Position numbers and translations under genes: made by a program
From: Symbiodinium microadriaticum
Taxonomy: Eukaryota; Sar; Dinophyceae; Suessiales; Symbiodiniaceae
Length of the DNA stretch: 64,000 nucleotides
Reading direction: 5' to 3'
Assembly: GCA_001939145.1 (NCBI GenBank)
Contig: LSRX01000533.1
Span: 310,905-374,904 of the forward strand
Notes under the pieces: generated by a model
Databases searched by the model: none
Seen by the model: only the letters and a program-made list of their open reading frames with translations
What the model was told of the DNA's origin: nothing
Shown: positions 45,901 to 57,650 of the stretch, in pieces
Position numbering within the stretch: the first letter of the stretch is position 1
Layout of the letters: the number at the start of each line of letters is the position of its first letter

Positions 45901-47850
45901 GCACAGCAGCATCCCAATAGCAACTGTCCCTAGGACGTCTTCCAGAAACATGCCTTGACTAAGTCCAATAAGCGACCGCACGACGAATGTGAACCTCGGT
46001 CATATCGTGCCAGCAGCTGCGAAACTGCATGTTTTGGGCTGCCTTTGGAAGCAAGGGCTGCATTAGAGAAACTGGAGACCCAGAAATGCAAAGTTGTCCT
46101 TCGTGTTGGCAGAACACTCGGCCAGTGCAAGAAAGGCACGTCGTCCAAGCATTCGGAGTGGGCCATTTGTTTGGAGGAGGGACATAGACTACCTGAACGA
46201 GTATCCCGGATGGGCATATGTAGAATTCCGCAAGATTTCGATGCGAGCGGTCAAGCTCAGTGCGCTTTGAGAGGCAAAGGCTCCGTGTTGTGCGGTTGCT
46301 TCATACAAGTAGCAAGGATTTCCGGAATTCTTTTCGTTGTTGCCCACCTGGTGCTTCGGATCTGTCACCAGAAAGGGTAGCAGATGCGGACCGATGGGGT
46401 CCGGGGCCTACAGTGGATGTCAGTGGCGAGCGAGAAAGCATGGAGACGAGTCATCGCCTGCAGGGGCTCGGAGCCGAAGCTGCGAAAGTTCGGGGAGGTC
46501 TCGTAAAGCCTCAGACTGCGGCGCTACGGAGACCATGGAACGGCTGACCATCAGTCTTTCAAGCGCAAGCTAAGATTGCCACAGGCCCTCTTCTGGAAGC
46601 GTCAGGATATAGTAACTCGGTCAATGCCCGCACAACGAACCCAGGGCGTTGCCCGGAATGCCTTGCTCTGGGATGCAGCCGCGGGTCTCAAGATCAGTGG
46701 TTCCGCCTACGAAGCCCTCCAGTACGCAAACCTTAGCCGCAAGGTCATTGTATGGACACTCTGGGCAGACTGCGGATTCACCGACATGTTCGTGACGAAG
46801 TGCTGTCGGTGTGTCCGCATCCACCGCACAGGCGGTGTGCCGGGCGATGGGATCTCTCACATAGGATTGCAGTTCGGAGAAGATTTCCCCAGTCCTCAGC
46901 CACCATGCACTGCGATCCAAACTGCACTAGTTGCTGTTCACGTGCCGTTTCTTCTTGTTCCCTGTGCTGAAAAATGCTCTTCTGTCTGACCCAAGAACGC
47001 TCGACCCTACCTGTTAACATAGCGAGACACATGTGACCAAGTGTGCACCTTGCATGCCCTCGTCGGATGCAGAGCTCTATGGCGACAAGCATTGCAGGGT
47101 CCCTGAAACTCGCTCAAGGGCCTCCAATGCTTCATCCTTGAGAGGGACTGAGGAAGAAGAATTGGGATCGCGGAGCCTGCGGGATCTAGAAGTCTGCTTC
47201 TCTCCTTCCCGCTGTGGAGGCTGAGGCGCTCGATGGCCCAGATCGGCCAAGGAATCGCTCCGAGCAGGCCCCAGGCCCGCGTGGCCCACATGGCAAGGAG
47301 GGGGCTCTTTCTTCGATTTGCGGCGTGGACTCAGGGCTCTTGGTGGGTTGAGTTAGTGGGTTGGCATTGGGCTGCAGCTCGGGCTTGTGGTGTGCTTTCA
47401 TGTGGTCACGTAAATGTGGGGTCTGCGTCTGGGCCAGGTGTGTTGGCAGCCCATGCTGACATGCTGCAAGCTGCAATCGACTTGGCACGAAGGTCTGTTT
47501 CACAGCTCGAGAAGTCCAGGCTTGGACAGAAAACTCAGGCCTGGGCATGCCCCTGAAGAGAGACCTCAGTGCCGGACTGAACGAAGAACAAACGTCGGGA
47601 GCGCGGTCTGGGCAGCGTTCCAGTCTGGCTCAGTCAAGGTGCTCCAAAGATTGGCGCATTGGCAGTCTCCACAAACCGAGCCAAATCCTCTGCCAGGCTG
47701 GAGCCACGGAAACACTAAGCTTCGAAAGGTCCCTGTGGCGAAGCTTGCGGCTGCGGCTGGACATGCCACCGTCCTCTGCGATGCCTAGTTGCTCAGCCAT
47801 GACCTCGACATCTCATCTTCAAGATGCTCGTCGAACTCTACATGTATGAA
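43000..47850 (-). other. Region with scattered exon-like segments, no assignable gene
   Basis: Minus-strand patches with coding character include 43640-43570 (IALDDVAVVAADASELLG, then stop), 44190-44060 (LLEGFVDDTLRWIGNEVYME) and 45740-45580 (VNPHRQIAGSDFNLAVAL). None matches a family I know. They may be exons of the multi-PAS gene or of independent genes. Confidence 0.3.
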
Positions 47851-47913
47851 GTAGGAACAATACGCTTTTTCGTTGCAGCCTTGACTGCGGCGATAAAGAT
47901 GAAAGCTGTGTCT

Positions 47914-50900
47914 CTGCAGGGTCCCGCGCTCGATTCAATTCTGTCACATCCTGGCCTACGCAAAGAACGCCGGTGACCTGCACAGGCCAAGAAACCAAAC
48001 AAGAGCATCCCGTGCCCCCCCCCCCCTCCCAGCTGCTCTTGGAACTCCATGCGTAACTCCCATACTTCGGAAGGCGGCTAGGACAGACCCAGACCACGAC
48101 GAGGCACAGGTCCGGCGCCCGGCCTCCCCCTGCTCGCCAAGCCGGGCGGATGCGTTCAGGCGCACCGTGCGTCTGGAACCTTCCTGCGGGCAGCTTCAAT
48201 AGATAAAGGCTGCTAACCTGCTAATTCCACGGGCTGGTTCCTTCTTGGGACAAGTGTGCGACATCATCTCGAACCCAAATTCTTGCAAACTCTTCCTCAG
48301 ATCTCGCTCTGCGCACTTATGCCCACGCTAAGTGCAGCTACAGTCAAGGGCTCTCCCATGGTCCCGGCAGAATCTAAGCACAAGTATAACATGCAGATTA
48401 TTTCAATGCGGACCCTCGCAGCACCGAAATTTGCACAAGCCTCGCGAGGCACAAAGCCAGACACTGCCTTAGACTGGCACGGCTCGCGTTGAACACCTGG
48501 CCGTCCTGGCCTGCTCTTCGATGCAAAACTTGAAGTTTTCCACCTCCACGGCATCTGATGCAAAGATCCGAGGGCAGGAGCACACGGGATTTGATGTTTG
48601 AGGCTTGGAGCATCGCATATCAGTTAAACTGGCGAGGCAGCGGCAGCTGAAATCAACTACTTTTGCACCTGCAAGCGACTCCTCCAGCTCCGCAGACTGC
48701 ACCATTGGCCCTACAGCTTTGCCATGCTTTACCTCTCGCATCCTTAAGGCGCCTTCTCACCATTGAGCGCCCGATGTAGCATGTCAGCAACATCCTTCGC
48801 ACTACCAGGGTGAATCCAGGATGTAGGATTAGGGTGTCGCAGTTGTCGAGTTTTTTGCATGCAGCAGTTACGGGCAATGGTTGGAACTCGTCGTTTGAGC
48901 GCAGCTTCCAGAAATTCAGCAACTCACGGTTACTGCGGGCTCAGTGCGAACATGGATTGCAGTTCGACCGGTGAGAGGACGGGTATGTCTTCTTCGGTTT
49001 AAGCTTCCAAGGCCGGCGATGTCCGTTTGGGATCAAAACGTACGAAAGCACAGGCTGGAAGCCAGGACATGGCATCAGACCTTAAAGCTGACTCAAGGCG
49101 AGCCGGAAACGCAAGCAGCCCCTCCCCAAGAAACCCCGAAGATGGAATGAAGTGGAACGACACACACACACACAGAGAGACACCCACCATGTCGCAGTGA
49201 GCACACCATGCTGGAAACTGAAGAAGACAATCGTCATGTTTCTGGTGTGCCCCGCGACATCGACTACAGTAGGGGTATGCCTACCGGGGTCTAGGCAGGC
49301 AGCGGGACAGCGTCACGACAGTAATCCCCTAAGATTGGGGCTAGCGGCCAGTGCCAAACAAAGACCGTCCCTAAGCCTCCCGTCTGGCCACAAGTTGTCG
49401 CGATAAAAGAAAGTTAGAGAGGGGCCAGGCTCAAAGCGAATTACAAGCAGAGGAGATAGCGTCCGCGCTTGACTCCCTAAGCCTCCCCTTCGTCTGGCCA
49501 GCGAAGGGAAAAACCGCATGTTTGGGCTTTTGTAATCCTAGAGGTAAAAAATGCAATTGGAAAACAGGAAAGGCCAGGTGCAAACCCGCTCTCGTCTTTG
49601 TCAACTTCATTTTTGCGCGTCCGAAAAATAGAAATCTGTAAAGTTTGTCGCTTGCTGCCAGGAACCACTCGAACTTGCCACTTAACACTTTTACGGTTTG
49701 GGTAACTCTGTGCGCTTTGGGAAAGCTGAGGGTTGTCAAAACACCACCTTTTTGGCTGACAGATAAGCACAAACTAGACTTGTGTTGGCTCCTTGGGTGT
49801 GCTTTGGGAAGATTCAGGAGCTTCCCCAAGCCCGACAAAAGTCAAAAGCCAAAATGCCAAATCTGGGCTGCGGCTACTTTTGGGAAGCTCAAAATTAATC
49901 AACTCACCTAGATTTGCGATTTGGTGCTCTTCCAAACCCGAAAATCAAGGCAACACTCACCAAACCCGAGAGTAGGCAGATTTGCCTATGCTTTGGATAC
50001 TTTTGGGCACTCTGGGGAAACCCGTAATCATACTGAACACAAACCCTGAAGACTAGGCGAACATACGCATGTGTTGGTTGTTCTGGAAATTTTTGGGGAA
50101 AGCCCACAATAGTCAAGTCATTTGAAGTGGGTTGCGCAGCTGGAAGGAAGTTCACTTGATATGAAAGCTAAGCCACACTTCCTGTGTCAAAAACGACTGA
50201 AACTTGCAAGTTGACACGCACGAGTTTCCCACCACTCACACACTGGATGCATGCATACAACAGAACGACCGGCGAACAGAGGGGCGTTTAAGGCTTTGTT
50301 TTAGGGCTTGCCCTATCGCTCGACCTTTGCTATGTCGCTCGGCCTTTTGCATCCAGGTCTTTGACTGCTAGGCCTGCCCCACCCTAGGCTTGATCCTGTT
50401 TTACTTCCTTGTTCTAGGCCAATTCTAGTTTCGTCCTACCGCTGGCTTACGCCAGCCCTAGGCCGACCCTGACGCTTACCGCTGGCCGAATGCAGCAGCC
50501 TGGACACTGCCTGACCCACACCCACATGCCAAGCCGAGAAGAACGGCTTGTGAAACAGACTGCGAACTGCTTCTCGGACGAAGCGATTCGATGGAGCTGA
50601 GACCACGCTTCACTGATGCAAAAGCGGCAGGTCTGAGACATCGGCCTCCTGATCCTCCTTTAGGACGAAATTGTCGACTAAACGTTTGCCCACTGTGTCC
50701 TGGCATAGCAGCCACGAAGGCCGCACTGTGGCTGCAGAGCTGAGAAGGTTGTTGCTCATGTTTTCGCGACATGCAAAGCAGCTTAGCGGCGTAGCAAGCA
50801 GCACAACGTCTGCAAAGCTCGAAATGCAGCCTGTGACACCCGTAAGATTATAAAAGTCTGCGAACGCCCTTTCCAGGCTGAGCGTTGCATGACACAGAAA

Positions 50901-52140
50901 GCCCCGGTCCTCCTTGGACCAACCAGACAGCTGAGCCTCATCTTTCACATCTTTCGTGTGCCAGACTGCTGGACGAGTGGCCATGGCTATGCTAGTCTGA
51001 GGCCAGAGTGTCCATCACTTCCCTTTCTTTGTTTCTTCTGTGCTGACACTCAGGCCATTGGTTCCAGGAGCTTGAGCTGTGAGCCCCCAGCCGTTCAACC
51101 CCGAACAAAATCCCCGCCCCTAGGCTTCCTGATGCTGCCAGCTCATGCTTTGCCAGTTTTGCCCCCGTGCGCTGGCTGCGACAGGACCTGTTCAACGACA
51201 GACATGGAATGCTGAATGACCCCATCCATTCTTTCGCCAGCATTGAGACAGAGCAATCCCCTTATCCCCGTTTTCTGTCGGGCCGGAAACCTTGTTTGCG
51301 ATCACACTGCACGCCCCCAGTGAGACACCATCCCATGACATCTGTTTGCTTTGCTGTGTTCGCGGCTTGGGTCGAAAGCAGCCCCCCCAACACTCGCAGT
51401 GCGCTGCCCCCTCCATCAATTTCTCTCTCCCTCGCTCGCTCGCTCTGTCAAATAGCATGAGCCCAAGGTACCCCTGAATGTTCAAGATGCATTTATGAAT
51501 GCTACGATCCGGAATGGCATTGGCTCACGCATAAAGGAATGCTTGCCTGAGTGTGTCCTGACGAAGGTGAGTGATCTTGGTTGCTCGAAATTATTTGTAT
51601 TGAGCAAGAACTGAGGCCGGCCAGATCAGGGTTTCAGCTTTGTTGCACCATGTTTTTTAAGTGAGGGTCCTTTTGCCTGCCCATCCTCCCCGATGACTCC
51701 CATGACTCAGTAGACAGATGCGGGCTCCGCCCTGCAGGATCAGGCCGGCATGCCGGCTGAGTCTTGTCGTGTTGCTTCCGTCCAACCCTTCCCAGGCTCG
51801 ATGACTGGAGTTGGACGCGTGGCCTCCCCAGTGTTATTTAGATGATTTAGTTCGACAGGACATGCCCAAGATGACTAGTACTTGCAAAACAACTATAGCC
51901 CCAGAAGGACCCTGTTCGACCTGCCCCTGAGGCACACACAATGTGATGGTTCCATTCGTTGACGTTACCGGCAGGATCTATGCCCACGATGCAGGCATGC
52001 GCAGTCTCAATGAGCCTGTCAAGAATCAAGGGCTGTTGAAGATAGACTGCAGCATCCACACTAGTTGCTCCAGTCCGCCTTTGCAGATCCTCTGCTGTCC
52101 GTGTCGCCTCTTGCATGCTGTTCCTTGACTGGTCAGGCTC
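47914..52140 (-). CDS. PAS/PAC-domain gene fragment A
   Basis: One PAS domain can be pieced together from short exons. About 52140-52079 gives MQEATRTAEDLQR, a helical linker. Exon 52015-51949 gives LIETAHACIVGIDPAGNVNE, the PAS start. Exon 50699-50646 gives DTVGKRLVDNFVLKEDQE and ends with a GC donor. About 48569-48502 gives VEVENFKFCIEEQARTAR. Exon 47977-~47914 gives VTGVLCVGQDVTELNRARDP, the PAC end. This is the normal order of a PAS-PAC unit. The domain is spread over 4 kb because of long introns, one of which contains a decayed minisatellite. Output domain and ligand are unknown. Exons downstream may include the fragments at 42.7 and 22.5 kb. Confidence 0.7.
49690..50120. repeat. Decayed minisatellite (CTTTGGGAA units)
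   Basis: Diverged units around a CTTTGGGAA or CTTTTGGGAA core recur at about 49714, 49803, 49877, 49990 and 50090, with CCAAACCCG blocks between. It lies within a PAS-gene intron. Confidence 0.55.
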
Positions 52141-52282
52141 AGGATCCACACCGGGCAGGCAATGTGTCGGCCAACAGAGCTCGGCTTTTTTCACAAGGGA
52201 CTCGACTGCTGCCCTTACAGAGCTTGGCTTGAACCTACAATCAAGTAGCGAGCATTTGTTCATCTGTACCTATGTCAATGTG

Positions 52283-52292
52283 TGTACATACA

Positions 52293-52326
<34 letters not shown>

Positions 52327-52507
52327 CATTAGTACATTAATACATTAATACATTAATACATTAATACATTAATACATTAATACATTAATACATTAATACA
52401 TTAATACATTAATACAGTACATACATACATACATACATACATACATACATACATACATACATACAGTACATACATACATACATACATACATACATACATA
52501 CATACCT

Positions 52508-52554
<47 letters not shown>

Positions 52555-52560
52555 TACATT
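52283..52560. repeat. Compound microsatellite CATA / CATTAATA / CAGA
   Basis: Successive blocks are (CATA)n, an octamer TACATTAA repeated about ten times, (CATA)n again twice, and (CAGA)n, followed by a few GCAT units. Confidence 0.95.
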
Positions 52561-52612
52561 AATGCATGCATGTATGCATGCATGCATGCATATATACGTA
52601 CACACATACAGG

Positions 52613-52765
52613 GTGATGATTTTCAGGCGCCATGGTTCAACAGATGGAACGTTTTTCGGGATCATCAGGCGCAGGGCAGGGGGCTGTTCAGGCACATGGA
52701 GAACCTTCTTCAGCACGGACTGAGGTGCTGGCCAGCGCCTACGCAACCCTCACCTAAACCCTAAA
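52613..52765. other. Unique spacer ending in a telomere-like motif
   Basis: This is non-repetitive sequence between microsatellites. It ends CCTAAACCCTAAAG (52753-52766), one and a half units of the CCCTAAA motif. No gene is recognised. Confidence 0.4.
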
Positions 52766-52938
52766 GCAAACCTGCACATGTGAATGATAATTCCCGCACA
52801 TTTCTTGATAATGCACGCACATCTCTTTGATCAATCGCGAGCTTGTCTCTGATAAAACTGGCCTCTATTCCCGAACCATGGCGCAATGACAATGAAAACT
52901 CAAGAACTTTATTTAAAAAACGCTCCCTGTACATACTA

Positions 52939-52979
52939 TCATATATATATATATATACATGTGGGGGGGCGGGGTTACC

Positions 52980-53010
<31 letters not shown>

Positions 53011-53020
53011 CATACATTCT
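52939..53020. repeat. (AT)n-G-rich-(AT)n then CATA at the LINE 3' side
   Basis: Two AT runs (about 52940-52958 and 52981-53004) flank a G-rich GGGGGGGCGGGG segment, followed by short CATA units. They lie just beyond the last coding part of the retroelement. Confidence 0.85.
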
Positions 53021-53189
53021 TCCAGACGCAGCAGAAGAGTGAATCCGCCTCGCGAGTCGTAGCAATGCCCACGATTGGAGCATCGGCGCTTCTTTTGAGC
53101 GCTACACTACAGCACCAGGCTATAATAGCCGTCAGTGCAAGAAAGCTCATCGCATGTTGATAAAGAAGATGTAGACCTTGAGAGTTCTG

Positions 53190-53985
53190 TCAATCACATT
53201 CGCGAGTGAGGAAAACAAGATAAGCATTCGCTGAGATCTCTTCAAACATGGGCAATGTGCAAGGTGTAATAGCTGCAGCATCATCAGCGATAAGAGCAGT
53301 GTTGTTTTCATTCCACAGGCATCGATAGTGGCCAGAGTCAGCCCTGTCCCCAAAATGCGCGATGATGGATGCGACCTTGAATCGTGGATATAGGCACTGC
53401 ATGGATTCCAAGTCCACAAAAGTGGGAACCACGACATCATCCAGCAAATGTGAAATGGTATGTAAGCTCTTCACTGTGCGCCTCCATTTGCCCCTGCCCT
53501 CAGCATTGAACCTCATAAGCTGCAGTACAATGAGCGATGTCCCAGGAGTGAATGCAAGTAAGGCAGAGGTGTGCTGAGAATGCCACTGATCAATGCAAAA
53601 GTCACAGGCCCCTGCAGAGGCAGAGTGACAGGACTGGTACACGGTCCTGTATCAATGATTGAGCAATGACCAGCCTCAAAACGCCGAGCATGCCAGTGGC
53701 CCTGAAAGGAGGGCACTCGCAGGCGATGCAACACATGCTGTGCAAATTCAGCAACATCGTGTTGCCGAAAAGGCTGTGACCAGGGACTGATGAGCATAAC
53801 CCAGTGCATATGCTTGCTGATGTCAAGCTTGCCTGAATGTTGAGCAATGGCATCGCAGATCCCACGCAAGCGACCAAGTTCAGCCTGATCGGAGATACCA
53901 CGGCAGTGCAATACAAACAGAACAGCAAAAAGAAAGCTGTTCATGTAGCAAGTGCAGGAGGTGGGATTGAGGAGACGAAACATGC
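53190..53985 (-). pseudogene. Ubiquitin-specific-protease-like (USP, C19) domain carried by the LINE
   Basis: The Cys box reads LLNPTSCTCYMNSFLFAVLF (53975-53916), matching the USP consensus N-x-G-x-T-C-Y-M-N-S in all but the Gly. Middle strands include FRQHDVAEFAQHVLHRL. After a frame change near 53.6 kb come LIVLQLMRF and the His box IIAHFGDRADSGHYRCLW (around 53370-53316), then ALIADDAAAI and ISANAYLVFL, the usual USP C-terminal strands. All three catalytic elements (Cys, His and a following Asp/Asn) can be seen. At about 265 residues it is near the minimal USP size. It is read directly after the LINE's KGKGKG region with no flanking gene structure, so it appears to be part of the element. 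Confidence 0.75.
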
Positions 53986-55125
53986 TGAGATCATAGCCAA
54001 GGAGAGACAGGCGGGGAATGGACTGAGGTGAGGACTCGCCCAAAGGAAGTGCTGCAGGGACTGAGCCATCCCGGATGGGATCGGCCTGTCCCGTCGAAGA
54101 CGGGCTGCAAGAAGGTGGAGCACCGAGGAATTTATCAGAGCATTGAAATGCTTCCAAAGAAGGTCGCCATCGGTGCGAAGTTCGATCTCGAGAGTGAATT
54201 GAACCCAGCTTGTCTCGTAGTGCTGACGAAAGGGACGAACTGAGCCGAAGTGCCTGATCGTCGTACCGCTGATCAGGTCCTCTATCACCTTGAGATCGGC
54301 AAGGATGCTCTCGGTAGTGCGACTCTCCACCTGAGGAACCAGCTCCTCCTGCTGAGTTTCGGGGTTCCACCGGAGATAATTCCATGCACCCTGGCTGTCC
54401 GTCCAGTTCATCTGCATAGCTTTTTCCTTCATCTCCGGCCTGGCATTGAACCCTTGGATACGGTTCCGGAGCTCCTGTATCAACTCGCGAAGCATCGTTT
54501 CGCGAAGTGAGGAACGGACCTTGCCTTCGTCCATCAGCTTTCGCCAGGTCTGCGCTACCTTGACCATAAGCGGAACGGCAGAGGCGGGCGCCTCCGGACG
54601 AAGAAACAGGTGGAGCTTTTGATCTTGCTGGAGAGACTGCAGCTGCCGCTCGTGGCGGAGCATCATGCGAGCCATTTGCTCCATCACGGACTCCCTGTCC
54701 ATGCTGTAGTGGTCTGCTTCTTTGCTCCAGGGACCGCCCTCCAGGGAAGAAGTTCCGTAGCTGTGCCTGCCGTAGCCCTTGCCGTAGCCCTTGTTCTGGC
54801 CTTTGCTCTTCCCTTTGCCCTTGCCTCCCTTCGACCATCCTTTGGGAGTACGACCCCGCAGGGCTGGTGGGCCCTGGCGAAAGGGGTCCTCGATCGAGCC
54901 CGCTGCTGGCATCGGAGCATCCCCTGTGTCCTCCTTCTCGAGACCCGCTCGCGGGCGCTTCGCAGAGGGAGAGCGACTGGGCTTCAGAGGATAATCGGAG
55001 AGGAGATGCTGGAACATGGCCTTCTCCTGCTCCACGGCAGACGGACTGAGAGGCCCCTGCAGGGGCTGACCCTGCGATGCCAGATCCGATGGTGCAGGAG
55101 TCATGGCGTCTGGCATAAACTTCAA
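53941..55125 (-). CDS. LINE accessory segment with KGKGKG basic motif
   Basis: The frame opens with MTPAPSDLASQGQPLQGPLS, then a basic Gly/Lys repeat (WSKGGKGKGKSKGQNKGYGK, about 54840-54790). A helical region follows (MEQMARMMLRHERQLQSL, RETMLRELIQELRNRI) and then WTDSQGAWNYLRWNPETQ. Such KGKGK stretches are typical of dinoflagellate retroelement proteins and probably bind nucleic acid. The preceding and following coding parts are in another frame. Past about 54.05 kb this frame is probably no longer the coding one. Confidence 0.6.
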   Translation of the reverse strand: MKFMPDAMTPAPSDLASQGQPLQGPLSPSAVEQEKAMFQHLLSDYPLKPSRSPSAKRPRAGLEKEDTGDAPMPAAGSIEDPFRQGPPALRGRTPKGWSKGGKGKGKSKGQNKGYGKGYGRHSYGTSSLEGGPWSKEADHYSMDRESVMEQMARMMLRHERQLQSLQQDQKLHLFLRPEAPASAVPLMVKVAQTWRKLMDEGKVRSSLRETMLRELIQELRNRIQGFNARPEMKEKAMQMNWTDSQGAWNYLRWNPETQQEELVPQVESRTTESILADLKVIEDLISGTTIRHFGSVRPFRQHYETSWVQFTLEIELRTDGDLLWKHFNALINSSVLHLLAARLRRDRPIPSGMAQSLQHFLWASPHLSPFPACLSLAMISACFVSSIPPPALAT

Positions 55126-55129
55126 TGAA

Positions 55130-56450
55130 GCAACAAGTCATAAGAACGTGACAACGCTTCCAATGAGTTTGCACATCAAAGACCTGGTCCAAACAGTAGA
55201 TGCAGGGCTTGACAATCACACGCTTCATCAGCTTTGTACGCTCGACGACTTGGGCCAGGCAATCATTCCAGCACGCATGCGCACTTTTCAGGTGCACTTT
55301 CATACCAGCAGCAGTAGCACACCACTGGCCGCAGCACGGGCAGTGGTGTCTGAGTTCGTCACGTAAAGAGACATCCAGAAGCAAGCTTTGCCAGCCTGAG
55401 GTGAGGGCACGCTGTAGAACATCCAGACGGGCAAGGACGGGAGCACAGAGCTTAGGCCCAACCAGCTTTTGCCATGAGGGATCAGCAGATTGTGAAATGG
55501 ATCCAGATCCTGGCAGATGCAGGGCAGGAAGCGGGGCAGTGTGCAGTGAGATGGTTGGAGGTACTGGGGCATCTGCAAGACATGAACCAGTGGCCACAGC
55601 GCCACAGTGCTGCTGGGAAGAGAGCAAAGGAGCAGTTGCTGCAACAGCGGTATCCTCCAAGCCAGCAGAGGTAGCGTCAAGAGCAGGGACAGAGCGCCCA
55701 GCACAAAGTTGTGAGTCCAGGGCAGGGCAGCGACCTTTGCGAATGTGATCCTGGAGAATGGACCAACGTCCAAAGGAACGATGACACAGAGCACAAATAG
55801 GCATGCCTTGACAGGAATGCACCATTTTGTCAAATGGCATGCCAAGAGCTCGGCTCGCCACCGTGAGGCGATGGTGCGAGGCTTGGTGTACTCGAAGCTG
55901 ACGAAGATCCGGGAACGTCGCCGAGCATGTAGGACATCGAAAGTCAGTCATAGGAACAGTTGAGGGCAGAACAGGAATCAAGGTATTAGTTTCATGAGGC
56001 TCAGAGGGCGAGGGAGCCTCAGCCGCAGTGTGCCCAGTAGGACCAGGCTCAGACTGCACATGAAGAAGACACGGATCAGGCAGCCGCTGCAAAGCAGAGA
56101 GCAGTTGATCACAGTGCTCGAGGGTTTTAGTTGATTCAAGACCAGTGTTCACAGCCCAGCCAATGCGAGCACGTAGCCCAAGCAAAGCCTGCGAAAGAAG
56201 GTCATGAACAGACGGAACACCCAAGCGAGCATGCAGACACGCAGTGCTTTCATGAGTCATATGCGCCTGAGAGCGGGCAACAGCCCGCAAATGCCTGGTG
56301 GAAAGCTGTTGAAGCTGCAAAAGATGACGAGCAGTGGGCCTGATAACATGAAGACCATAGAGAAGTGTTGGCAGGCACGCCAGAGGCGCAATCTCAGGTC
56401 CCTGGCAGGAGCTGAGGCAGAGGTCAGCGCAGGCCGCAGCCGTGTCCAGG
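55130..56450 (-). CDS. LINE ORF2 C-terminal region with C2H2-type fingers
   Basis: After a frame change near 56.45 kb the polyprotein continues ACLPTLLYGLHVIRPTARHL, a typical post-RT LINE segment. Three Cys/His motifs follow: FRCPTCSATFPDLRQLRVHQ, CALCHRSFGRWSILQDHI and CPCCGQWCATAAGMKVHLKS. The fingers probably contact nucleic acid. Confidence 0.65.
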
Positions 56451-57650
56451 TGGCCCACGCGGCACGTGTTCTGTGAGAGACCGAGGCAGTCTCTGAAGAA
56501 TGATAAGAGATGACAAGACCAAGATAAACATGCTCCTGTTTCAGTGGTATGTTGTATCTGGTGCCTCCAGGCGAGCAGAAGCTCAAGAAAGGACCGTCCG
56601 GACCCTTCTTGATATGGCTGCGCCGCCACGCCGGAGCCAGACCTTTGCATAATCGAAGTAAGATCGCAGATTTTTGGGAGTTTACGACGAGATGCGCAGA
56701 GGTGAGGCAATCCAGAAAAGCTCCGAACCTCCAGAGGGCTTTTGACAGGTCTTCGCTTCGATGTATGATTTCCCCTGCATGGAAGTCATCTGCATAAGCA
56801 GTGAGATGATCACGGGACCAAGAGGACCCAATAATGGCATCAGCTCGCCTCATGATTAGGACAGTGGAGATGGCCCACAACATCGGGGCAATACGACACC
56901 CCTGCCTCACCCCGCGCTGAACGGGGACAGCAGCAGTGGCATCCACCACCTTGAGATGGTAGTACAGAGAGCGATGCCAGAGGATGATGAGGGAGTACAA
57001 CTCAACCGGAACAGAGGCAGCAACAAGTGCATCGCTGATCAATCCCCACTCCAATCTGTCAAACGCTTGAGTAAGGTCAAGCGAGAGTTGAATGGCGCCT
57101 CCCCGAGCTTTTTTGGAGGCAGACTCGACTGCGAGCAGGAGAACCTAGCCTGTCGAAGATCATAGACCTGAGGCTCACAGATTCTACGGCCTTCCGTGCA
57201 GTGGAGGAGGACTCTGAGAAGAGCCTGGTCCGTCGACCGATTCGCCATGTAGGCGAATTGAGGCTCGGTGGAGAGGAAGGTCTCCACATAAGAGCGTAGT
57301 TGGTCCTGAATCAGGCCACACACGACTCTTCCCGAGATTTCGGAGATACCAAGAGGGCGTAGCTGTCGAGGCAAGATGGGTGTGGCCACCTTGGGGAGTA
57401 GGCTCAGCCAAGTGTCCTTCCATAGCTGCGGAATCTGCTGGGCAGTCTGCAGAAAGCGAGTAAGCCACGGCGACACCACATCGGAGCAGGCAATCCAGAC
57501 AGAGGTGTGGGCTAGATGTGAGGGCGCCGCCTTGTGAGGGGAAAGATGTTGCAGAGCCTGGGGAATTGTATCAAGAGACAGGCAGGCAAATGGACACGCC
57601 GGCAGTGTGGAGTTCAGCAATGAATCAAGAATCTGAGCATGCGTGTTCGG
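56257..57650 (-). pseudogene. LINE reverse transcriptase domain (frameshifted)
   Basis: Upstream motifs in one frame include HKAAPSHLAHTSVW, LPKVATPILPRQLRPLGISE and FLSTEPQFAYMANRSTDQAL. After a shift near 57.1 kb come GGAIQLSLDLTQAFDRLEW (catalytic Asp), VQRGVRQGCRIAPMLWAIS and AYADDFHAGEI (the YADD box at about 56800-56778). The catalytic aspartates are intact, but the frame break disables continuous translation. Confidence 0.85.

Noticed and set aside
45955..46989. Plus-strand frames of about 140 codons
   Set aside because: Open but without domain or convincing codon pattern; left unassigned.
52750..52766. CCCTAAA telomere-like motif (also TAGGGTTTA at about 9106)
   Set aside because: Only one to two units each, so not evidence for a telomere or a telomeric insertion.
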